This document shows, one piece after another, positions 22,677-32,191 of a stretch of 64,000 nucleotides of DNA. The stretch is taken from NCBI GenBank assembly GCA_015039315.1, contig WIDE01000050.1, forward strand, positions 123,972 to 187,971, written 5' to 3'. A program made the position numbers and the translations under genes. Source of the stretch: Clavulina sp. PMI_390 (Eukaryota > Basidiomycota > Agaricomycetes > Cantharellales > Hydnaceae). The notes under the pieces are model-generated. The model had not been told where the DNA came from. It saw only the letters and a list, made by a program, of their open reading frames with translations, and searched no databases. Numbering within the stretch: position 1 is the first letter of the stretch; every line of letters starts with the position of its first letter.

Positions 22677-24001
22677 TTGTGATGCGAGCGAGATGGAAGT
22701 TGTTCAGGTAGTCGCAGACCCTAAGGAAAGAGCAAGAAGGAGGCTATCCGCACGATTGCAGCGAGAGGAGAGGAGATGGTTGAGAGAGATCTGGAGGGCA
22801 CGGGCTGGACGCGGGGCGGGATGTATATATTATCCAACGTGGGTGGCTCATTCTCACTGAACGGCTGATATCCGATGTCCTTACTAATCTTAACCCACCA
22901 GGTCGAGTCATTTCGCCGCAGTTGATTCATTTGCTTGCGCCGGGGATCCGAGTCACTGGCACTTCCCCCACCGTTTGCCCTTCGGGATATCGGATGCCGT
23001 GTCAAGCACGCTGTGACTGTGACTCCCGCTCGTGACTGCTTGGATCGGTCCCTCATCCTCCGAGCTTTCCTTCTCGAAAAGTTATTATCTTGGATGCCCT
23101 TCAGAGTTCTCGAATGGGAGAGTGTCCACCTGTTCTATACATCTGATACGAGAGTGCGGAAAACGTCCTTTCCCCGCCAAAACATTTGGCATCAGAATTC
23201 TGGGCCTATCACCCCATTGACCCAGCATGGGCACGGCGCTACTCCTAATCAATTTATCTCTGGCCCTGGACAAAGTTTCCAGACCCAAGATCTGGTCTCT
23301 CCGTGCTGACATAACGTAATTGTCACAACAAATTGCTGGGGGAGCCCCTCGACACCGAACGACTCTGGATCTTGGGCTCTATATATTTCCGAAATTGAAA
23401 CGGACAGAATCAAGTGCTCTCAGCCCGTACCGACGCACGATCGCAAATACGACGGCGAGGCTGGTGGCTTGAGCCTCGCTCATTTGCTTCTTACTCAATG
23501 GAGCGTGTGCTTTATATGGCCCGGGGCTCATGACCATGTTGTAAAGCAGGGGGAACGCTGTTCGGCCCGTTGGTGATTGCCCAACTTTGAAATGCATCTC
23601 TTTATATCTTGGTGAGCCATTCATGGATCGAAGACGGAAAAGCATTGTGGCCAAGTGAGTCATACCGTGGGCAAATCACTGCCACCAGTTGATCCTGTGG
23701 TCTGCTCTTCTACGCCTGACGAAGGCAGAGGCCACGATTTCGAGATAATAGAGATACTAGTCACTAATAGAGCTATTAGTACATTTAGAACGAGTGTGGC
23801 TGAAGGTACCAATGTAAAGTCCTTGGAAAGATGAACGAAACGACCAAATACGAAGAGAAGAATGTGAAGGAATCCAAAAGATAGGTCCGAAATGGAACGA
23901 AAGATATCCAAAAAAACCCCAACCAACAAACAACCCAACGGTGCGGGTCAAGGAAAAAAAAATTAACGTAAAAACAAACAAAAAACCAAACAAATAACCG
24001 C
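22677..24001. repeat. Duplicated 5' flank of arrestin copy 5 (partner of 26222-27317)
   Basis: About 1.3 kb without a supported gene. It aligns by eye, with many changes, to the flank of copy 6: GAGTCATTTC..GC.G.TGATTCATT (22915 and 26434), TTTCCCC..AAACAT.TG.CATCA (23170 and 26710), CCGACGCACGAT.G.AAATA (23430 and 27013), GTTCGGCCCG (23560 and 27110) and GAGTCATACCG (23659 and 27224). The end near 24001 is rich in A on + (T on -), with A9, and is probably the 3' UTR of copy 6. Hydrophobic ORFs in that stretch come from the T-rich composition. Confidence 0.6.
22811..22834 (-). promoter_or_regulatory. GC box plus TATA element upstream of arrestin copy 5
   Basis: Read on the minus strand, an ATATATACAT run is followed by CCCGCCCCGC, about 140 bp before the ATG. 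The same order of A/T element and CCGCCCCGC is kept in the copy 6 flank, although the surrounding bases have diverged. Confidence 0.45.
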
Positions 24002-26221
24002 CTATCCTTGTGCTCTCTCCAGAGGAGAGTACTCGAACTTCGGGCCTCTCAAATTATCCCAACTAATCACCGTTGTCATACCACCTGCAGTTTCTCTTGA
24101 TAACCTCTGGGCATGCTCCTGTCTCAGCCTCTCATCGGCAAGGCGGTATTGGTCGATCAAGTCCTCCTTGCTCGACATGCAGATGCATTGAGAACATTTA
24201 TTCTCCCATGCACTCCAGTGCGTGGCTGAATCCTCGGGTGGAGTGTTGAGCGCCTCAGAGTACGCGGGGACGAGTAGTGAAGAAATCATGCAGCAGCACT
24301 GCATAAGAGGCATGGCGAAATTCAAGGATCAGCATCCGAATTGATAGTAAGAGAGAGTATAGCGGACGTACGCTCGACAAAGTGATAGCGTGCTCTGATC
24401 TTAGCACCATAAGCTTCCCTCGCTGACCATTCTCATCAACGCTGTTGAAGCGGATCTCTAGGATGAGTTCGTGCTTCGTCTCAATTGGGGTCTTGGTCCC
24501 TGGGAGTGTTGATGGCCGAATGATATCATCATTAGGAAGACGTGCAATGTGCGTGACTTGGTACGATCCGCCAGGGTCGACGGTAGTCATTGGGATGACA
24601 GACTCCTTGCCTTTGGGGTTGATGGCAGATGGTGGTGGCGTGGTCGATGGGTGGTGAAGGGGCGATATGAGAGTGTATTCAATGGGAATGGGTGCGCTAG
24701 TTGCGGAGGAAGACGATGCGGCTGTGGACGTCGCCCCTCGTGACGCGGATGGCGACATCGATGAGCTGTTCCGCCTCGATGAACTAGAAGGCGTTACAGA
24801 TGGCGATGTGCGCGAAGTGCTCCTATCGGACGAACTTGCACTACTGCCGAATCCGAGCGAGCGGCCTCGCGAGCTACCTGCACTGCTGCTAGAGCTTCCT
24901 CCTGTGCTCGGAATTACCGCGCCAGTAACAGAATTGGAATCTGTTGACGCCCAGGACGAACTGCCTTCAACGGAGTTCACACTAGGTGCCGTGCTGGCGC
25001 TCGCCGTCCCAGCTCGGTCACCAGAGGCGCTTCCAGCGCTAGACGTGGAGCTTGCGGTTTCCACAGGCCCAAAAGGCGTGCCCATTGCGAGTGTACCGGT
25101 CGGAGTTATGCACCCCTCTGAGTCTCCAACAAGCATGCGCGTATCCGTGCACGGTGGGTTGATAGCATCGAAGATGAACAGCCGGGTCTTCTTGGTGGCA
25201 TATTGAGGAGGCTGATTTGGTCGCTTGATGGACCTAAGTGTATAGTGCGCAAGAAGCGTTGCGGAGACAGACACAATTTGCGTGCGGACAGGAACCGATG
25301 CCAGGAGAACGTCGAAATGTAGGAGGCCGCCGACAGTTAGGTGCTGTGCAGCAGTGGCCATCGAGTATGGCTGTGAGGTCGGGAGGATGATCCCGTCAGA
25401 CTGAGGTCAAATTCACAGCCGCAATAAGGAAGACGTACTCCGAGCTCTTCCCTGAAGCCTTCAACGCGAACATTGAGGTCAGAGGTTTCACCAATACTGT
25501 TGTAGGCGGAATGAAGTGGATTCAGCTCAATATGCAAGCCGAGGGCAATCGGGTAAGAATGAAACATACGGAGCAGGGTTGGCGACGAGATACACCGGGA
25601 CGCTCGCTTCAATATTTGATCCTCCCGTCAACCCCTCGCCAAAGGCCACCGCATTAACGGTGTGGATGATCCTTCCATACGAGCTTCGGTCGAAAGTTGG
25701 AGAAGAGGAAGGCACGATCAGCGCAAATGAAAATACGTGTTCGCCTTTCTCGTAAAGCCTCTCGTCCTTTGATGATTGCAGCTGGACTTCGACAAGTGGC
25801 ACCTGACTAGCCTCGTACCTGAACATAATTAGGGTCAGTGGAGGGCCATAGGCTTTAGGAGATCGAACAAAAATGACTCGTAAAAGGAGGAAAAAGAGAG
25901 ACTTACGCGAAAGTAGGGAAAAGAATGTTATAATGTCCAAGCACCTTGACAGAGATGGACTTGATCTTCTTAGGCTTCGGTAGGTTGAGAATGAGCGAAC
26001 CCTTCACGACCACATCTTCGGTGGGGGTGAGCTCAGGTTCAGGATTTCTATAATATACGCGAAAAAAAAAATTGCATGCATTCATAGATGACCGTTGGTG
26101 GAGTCAGTCTCAAAGGATATCTTGATGGTGCCACCGAAATGACTCACGGCCGCAAGAAATACGACCTCTCCTCCAACCGAATATTTAGTGACGGCTGAGC
26201 CACACCAAGTGCTTTCAGCAT
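24002..26221 (-). CDS. Arrestin-fold protein, array copy 6 (long Ser-rich loop)
   Basis: Six exons, the largest array member at about 610 aa. Start MLKALGVAQPSLNIRLEE (ATG 26221); N-domain DVVVKGSLILNLPKPKKIKS and EKGEHVFSFALIVPSSSPTF; linker GETSDLNVRVEGFREELG; C-domain PYSMATAAQHLTVGGLLHFD. The C-domain insert, between MLVGDSEG and HHPSTTPP (about 24650-25130), is about 160 residues long and dominated by Ser, Ala and Thr with runs such as SSSSSAGSS. Then YQVTHIARLPNDDIIRPST. Last exon: CCCMISSLLVPAYSEAL, CICMSSKEDLIDQYRLADER, VISWDNLRGPKFEYSPLERA. It contains a PPQY string in the C-domain core; as the equivalent in other copies is APQF or PPQF, this may be chance and not a ligase-binding site. 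A long plus-strand antisense ORF over the insert is a by-product of its composition. Confidence 0.87.
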
Positions 26222-27317
26222 TGTGGCACAAGTAGGAAGGGATCGACGCTGCCGAGGCGACTAGAGAAGTGGAGGGAGGGGAGGGAGAAGGCAAGTTGGA
26301 CTGGAGAAGATGGTGGAAGGATCTAGAGGACACAAAGGTCTGGGCGGGGCGGATGTAAATAGCTCGACTTGCATGTCACCATTCACTGCCATGATGCATT
26401 GCTTAGGTGATGTTCTGACTAACGGGCATACAGTCGAGTCATTTCTCTGCGGCTGATTCATTCACTTGGAGTGGGTGACCCAGAGATCGCTGCCAATGGC
26501 TCGTTCATAGGCCTTCGTCGGGTTTCTTTCGGACGTGTCACGGGCGTGACACATGCCGTGCCGCTCTTCGTCATTCGATCGGTCATCCACGCTCCGGGCT
26601 GCAACAGCGCCCTCTGCCTGCTTTCAGGTGCTTCAAGGGCGGTCCCAAAGCAGGGGATAGTTCAGCCGTTATGTTGATGCGTCTGAAATACGAGCGTTTA
26701 AAGTCTTCTTTCTCCCCCGAAACATCTGACATCAACAGTGGCCCCGTCAGCCCGTGGCCCGTCGAACACTTACCGACATGAGAAGGCCAATTACTCGGCC
26801 ATACCCCTGAGATCTATGCTGTCAAGTTGCGTGCAGGATCAAAAAAGTCGAAAATCTTCCCCCGCCAGCCACAGCTAGCAAAGAGGGGCAGACAACCTCA
26901 CGTAACGCCGTGAGGATCCGGTTTTGTAGCCCTGTCAGATCCAGCTCTTGCTTCTAGGTATTTCTCTGAGGGAGCTGGGAGCTGCAAATCAGGCGCTCGC
27001 TGCCCCCGTGCCGACGCACGATTGAAAATAGTGCTGTGACCTCGCTTATTTGCCTCAGGGTGCCTGGGATAGCCGGGCTGGTCATAAATTTTGTACGTTA
27101 CCGCGAACGCCGTTCGGCCCGCCAGTATATTGCTGCTTTTGCGAGAAAAGCTTGTTCTCTATTGTGAAGGTGTAGTGATGGCTCGGACGCCGAAGACGGG
27201 AAAGGGATTGGGTGGCACGAATGAGTCATACCGCTGGGCCGGGGCGAATCATCCACTTTCAATCAGATAAGATCTCCAAGTTCTTTCTGCAGGTCGTTCT
27301 GTTTGCCAAGCCTTCCT
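26222..27317. repeat. Duplicated 5' flank of arrestin copy 6 (partner of 22677-24001)
   Basis: About 1.1 kb, no gene. It shares at least five collinear blocks with the flank of copy 5. Similarity is seen up to about 27250, just before the 3' end of the beta-lactamase-like gene at 27318. Confidence 0.6.
26341..26362 (-). promoter_or_regulatory. GC box plus TATA-like element upstream of arrestin copy 6
   Basis: On the minus strand: CTATTTACATCCGCCCCGCC, about 130 bp before the ATG. This matches the arrangement upstream of copy 5. Confidence 0.45.
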
Positions 27318-29805
27318 TTTATCCCGACGCCTCTTCTGCTTCGAATGCCCCGTAAACAATTTTCTCAAATTCATCTTTGAGTCCGAGAAAGTCAGGGTGC
27401 GCGAATGGGGCGCACTGGCAACGGAACTAGTTCAGATTCATCTCACGCGTTTCCCGCCCCACACACAACTTACCTGAGCGCTCCACATATAACCAAACCC
27501 ATTGATGGGATCAATGGCGTAATATGAATCTGTAGATAACGATTCCCGTTGTCAGGTTCAGTGTTCCACACATCATCCCAAAGACCGAGAGTGCTGGGCC
27601 CAACTCACTGACAGATCCACACCATGCATAGCTCCCCACCGGTCGTCCAGTGGTGGTCTGTATTCCGTGGGTATTTTGTGAGTGTACTGCATAGAATATC
27701 AATGTGCTCTAGATCTCACCGGCTTCAAGGCGAGCTCAGTGTTGAGGAGGTTTACTGAACTCATAGGCGTCTCGGGGGAATCTGTTCCTGTTTCTGTCTC
27801 AATATGAGTCGAGAACCGCTCGAGCCTGTTTTAATACGAAGGAAGAAGTGTGGAGTGCGGGAATGGTTTGGATAATTAATGATAGGTCGCCTCTAAATGG
27901 AAAGGTGGCATGAGTCAACTTACTCGCAAGCCATCCAAGGTAGGACACTTGGTACCTATAATCATCAGGTCGTTCCATCGGAAAACGATATTAGTTCTGT
28001 TAGTCCGTCTCCAAATGCACCCCAGGATGTTCTTAGGACCATTAAAAATTTTGTCGCACTCACCCTAGGAACCGGTAGACGAATTCCCATCTTACCTAGC
28101 GCATCTCCCTCCGCGAAGACCCAAGAGGACTCTTCGCGAAGCAAGCGCTTGTCGTGCCGAAGCACTGCCTGGAGTAACTTGCAGTAGGCCTGTGTGCTGG
28201 AAATGATTGGCGCGCTTGCAAAGTGGGCATAGCCAGGGGGCGGGGTACCGAGGCAGTTATATAGAGACCGGGGATTACTATAGGCATAAATGCGAGTAGA
28301 GGTTATATTAGCGAAGACTCAGGTCGACGAAGAATTGTTTAGGATAATGAACTAGAAAACCACACGAGGCAAGGAAAAAGAACGGGGAAAGCCCATACAC
28401 TTTGAAAGGGTTGGACGGATCTCCTGTCTTGCTGTATGGGACCAAGAGGTGTTCTGAAATGGCCTCTGTGATAGCGCTATCACACTCCGAGCTGGGAATG
28501 CCCAAGGGCTCGAATATGTACGTTGCCAGGAGTTCGCGCAGGTTTCGGCCAGTAGAGCGCACGATCCATTGACCAAGCCAGTCTCGGTAAAGGTAAAAAC
28601 ATTAGGGCCTGGTGTTGAGTCTCCGGAGAACAGGGGCAAGGTACCTGTGGAATGACCATATCTAATGCCAAGATATCTTATCAACGTAGGGATTGAGAGC
28701 AAGTCAGTCGACATACGACACCGTGGTCCCTGGTTCATGTACTGCTGGAAGCTGGTGATGGGAATTTGAAAATCATGATTCCCAATATTGCCGTTGATTA
28801 GTGAGCTTGATCAAATTTAGGCCAGCATATCCAACATGGTTTTCAACTCACAGTGATAGTGTCAACGAGCCCCGTAATCATCGATTGCTTCAAAGGCACA
28901 CTTCCATCTTGCGGAAAGAACTATCGACGAAGAGGTTCGCATTTCCTAGGCTTTAGTGAGAGGTGATGACTTGCCCATTCAGCGGTCAAGGCCTCAGCCC
29001 ACTGAAAGATAAGGAACATCAACGTTTTGCCAATAAGCCTCCACTAATATCAAAAGCGTGAGTCCGGGGCGATGACAAACGCACTCACAATCAACCCCAA
29101 GCCGCTCGAATGCGTTAACAGCATACGTAACGTTACCCCAGTCTTCGCTTCCCTTAGACGAGGGATCCGCCTGCCTTGCTTGTCAGACACATATTGGGGT
29201 TGATTTTGACCTTCAGTAATTTCATTACCATTCTCAGCTCCGTCTTCTTCGACCTCCTCCCAGCCTTCGATCACTTTTGTCACGAGACTTTCGCCTCCCA
29301 GCTTGAACTCTGGAAGCACCTCGACCAGTTTTGCATGGTCGTCCAGAGTTGCCACATCTATCAGTGACTGATCGTTGGTGGGGTAGTTATCGGCGAGTCC
29401 ACGCTCCAGGATGATCAAGGCGAGAAGGGATACGGCGAGCTTGCCGCACGAGGCGATCCAGTGGACATGAGCGGCGGTCATCTTTTCCCCCTCAAACCTC
29501 CTGTCAACCTTCTCAACATCACCGTCAGGAGACATGTCAGATGCTAGGTGGATTGGGTCAAGAGAGCCCGGTAAGGATGAGGCTGGAGGCTGATCGGAGT
29601 CCGAGTCCGAGGCATGATTGGCCAGCGCGCTAGGACTGGTAGTCTCGGGCAGCCGCGCGTACCCTGATACGCCATTTAGTACGATCTCATCGCGATTAAA
29701 CACGACGAATTGGAACCCAGGAGCTATCGCGTTCGACACTGCATCGTCAAATAGCTCTTGGATAGCAGCATGAGTAGAAGGCAAAGCAATCCGTTCAGAT
29801 GACAT
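27318..29805 (-). CDS. Serine beta-lactamase-like hydrolase, copy 2
   Basis: Paralogue of the gene at 1132-3231 with the same exon plan. Start ATG 29805 (MSSERIALPSTHAAIQEL). The SxxK motif is SCGK in HWIASCGKLAVSLLALIILE, then LLTHSSGLGL. Short exons give WAEALTAEW, FFPQDGSVPLKQ and LPAVHEPGTTVS; SYGHST is the second motif; then DWLGQWIVRSTGRNLRELLA, PPPGYAHFASAPIISSTQAY, YAIDPINGFGYMWSAQ and the last exon CAPFAHPDFLGLKDEFEKIV, stop at 27318. Exon 1 is longer than in copy 1 because of two acidic inserts (after SGYARLPE and after EGWEEV). No signal peptide. Substrate unknown. The gene closes the arrestin array in the orientation opposite to copy 1. Confidence 0.82.
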
Positions 29806-32191
29806 GATTCTGCCGATTCACTTCCTGCGTGAGACTTCAGGTGCTGGACTATTGGGATGGCACGATCGTGCTCAGAGTAAAAGTCTCCGATCCCCGACGG
29901 AGTTTTTGGGGGATGGTGGACAGTTTCGTGGGCTTCTATCCGCACAGTGCCAGTTCTCATCACACTTATTCACACATGGCTTAGTGAAGAGTGACGTAGT
30001 GGCAATATGTGACCAGTGGTTTCATGGATACTCCAAAAAACAGGCTTGGATTCAAGGATGTAGCAGAGCGAGTAATAATTGAGGTGATTTTGAGGATAGC
30101 AAAAACAGCTGGAGGCCAAGATGATGCCAAGGAGTGGTGAGGTTTGTTTAGATGTGTTGCAGCCTTGGTTCTCACGAACGATGTCGCATTTACCTCTCGC
30201 ACGAAACGCGCTGGCAATTTACCAAAGAATAGAATACGGATAAAGAAAATATTTATAGTCAGCACAAGACGATGGTCAATCTTCGGAAAATACTATGCAT
30301 TTTTGACAGGAGCATATGTAGCATTGCGTATACAGCCGTAGCTTCGCCTTGAGTTAGTTACCTCCGAGAGGATCGCATTGATAGAAAAAGGGAATGCTAC
30401 ATGTATTGTTGGAGTATCGTTCCACATGTTGGCGCTTGCCACTCATGTCTCACGCTTGTCGTAGTGGTGCAAAGCAGATGGAACCAATAAACTGAATGAA
30501 TATCATCGCGCCATCCTCAAACGGTGAGACGCAATGGACGTTGCATGTGGGCCGATCTGTTCGCTGATGGACCCGTCGGCTTGAGCGACCCGCTGGTAAA
30601 GAATTCAGCATGCAGTGCGAGGCTGAATCGAGAACACCCCGTTCATAACTCCGACAGCTGGGCGCGCAATGCGTTGAGGCCGCTCGAGTGGTGCGTGCTG
30701 AGCAGCGCCGCAAGCACAAGGAGGATTCTAAGACAGCAAGTTGCTAAATTTGGACGGCAAGTGGTGCAGAGCGTATATGCTACCCCTAGTGGCCACAACG
30801 GCCTGGGAGGAGAAGATGCTCAATATGCTGATATGAACGTTTGCTTGAGCCTGTTTTCTGCAGCCACCTCCCTCGCTTGTATGAACCAGCGAGTTTTCAT
30901 CCTGGGTCGTTTTCAACCGGCACACAGGGAATGAAGACTCTACAGCGCTGCGCCGAGGGAGATTTCATGCCTATCAGTGCCAGTTATATCGACCGATGGC
31001 TAACATACATCGCGATCGATCTAAAATTTGCAATGGAGTGAGGGGCTGTTGCAATCTGTGGAGAAGTGCGGAGAGATTGATGCGATTGGCTGAGACAGGC
31101 ATGCATTCATGCTTCTCGCATATCATGACACCTTAAGCTAACCAAACTACGTTGTGAAAAAAACAAGTTGCAACAGGCACTGCCGATTATGAATTACATA
31201 GCTGACAGAGTCCTTGGTTCTCGTAAGAGATTGTCAGGTTCGAGGCGGTGAGTGAGCGGGGAGTGGCTGAGCGAAGAGACTAGCTGTGATCGGCCAGCAG
31301 CGCTGAGCGCACGAAATCGAAGGCCTGATCTCGGTGAGCACCGATGATGTCGGTCAAGACCAAAGTGTTGGAAGAAGAGCAAATCTATCTACATCGCATT
31401 GCATGTAGATGTTGATTATTCAGATCTCGCACCATAACTACAGTTGTGAGCACACGAGCTGAATTGAAGGGGCTTGACAAGAAGAACTGCTTCCGAGAAC
31501 GTCGGGAAAATGGGACGCTCTAAGCGGGGGGCTGAGAGTCAGGTAATTGTAAGTTTTGGAGGGGTGGAAGGAGGATTCTAGCTAAATGGTTGGTAGGACG
31601 GAAGGTAGGAGGGGGTGTTGTGAGGTTGGGTTGCCATGGTTGAATGGGTGTGTTTTAGATAAAACGTTTTACGTGACTGTGACATCACTTCGGAGCCGGA
31701 AAGTCCTTGCGATGGCGCAATCGTTGCGTGCTACGACACGACCAGGACCATTTAACGGCGACCGGCCTCGCGCGACACATTCGAGTGACGTGGGTACTCT
31801 GCCGTCATCCACTCATGGCTATAGGAGACCCTCCTTGAGGCTCGGAAGCTTGCAGTTCTTTGACATGAACGCTTTTTGGTCTCTGGTCCTATTCCAATGA
31901 GATGCAGCGGTATACAATTGAGCCTCCGAAACCGAGGAAGCTGTGGCGCTCAGGGTCACCAAGCTTGCCTTAATAGGTGTTCAATCTGATTCGATCGCTT
32001 ATGTGGGGAAAGTAACTTGGAGCGTGGGCCACAGGACCCTTGCCCCCCGAATGCTCGCGCAATCTCGTCGTGCTATTCCGCTTCCCGTCACTTTTGCCCA
32101 TCCTTTTCCCGACCACCACCACCATCTGCTCCTGAACGACTTCTTGTACGACTTTTGACTGCTCCACGACTCTCACGTCCCTCTATTCCAA
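29806..32191. other. Long gene-poor region
   Basis: About 2.4 kb with no ORF that has a recognisable domain or supported splice pattern. I found no long terminal repeats, transposase-like frames or similarity to the arrestin flanks. The first few hundred bases should contain the promoter of the beta-lactamase-like gene and the last few hundred that of arrestin copy 7. A decayed insertion cannot be excluded by eye. Confidence 0.45.

Noticed and set aside
23660..23993. Two overlapping hydrophobic minus-strand frames that look like membrane proteins
   Set aside because: Phe/Leu/Val content comes from T-rich 3' flank sequence. No start context, no homologue in the duplicated partner flank.
24667..25206. 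Plus-strand open frame of about 180 codons over arrestin copy 6
   Set aside because: Antisense to the Ser/Ala-rich insert; low-complexity coding DNA produces open frames on the other strand.
25206..25230. PPQY in arrestin copy 6 as a ubiquitin-ligase-binding site
   Set aside because: It lies in the folded C-domain at a position that is APQF, PPQF or PPQI in the other copies, so it is more likely a chance match than a functional PPxY.
22677..27317. Duplicated arrestin flanks as a transposable element
   Set aside because: The repeated blocks stay in fixed position relative to the genes, with no terminal repeats or target-site duplications visible. Tandem gene duplication explains them.
30524..30934. 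136-codon plus-strand frame in the gene-poor region
   Set aside because: No domain, no compositional signature of coding sequence and no supported splice partner.
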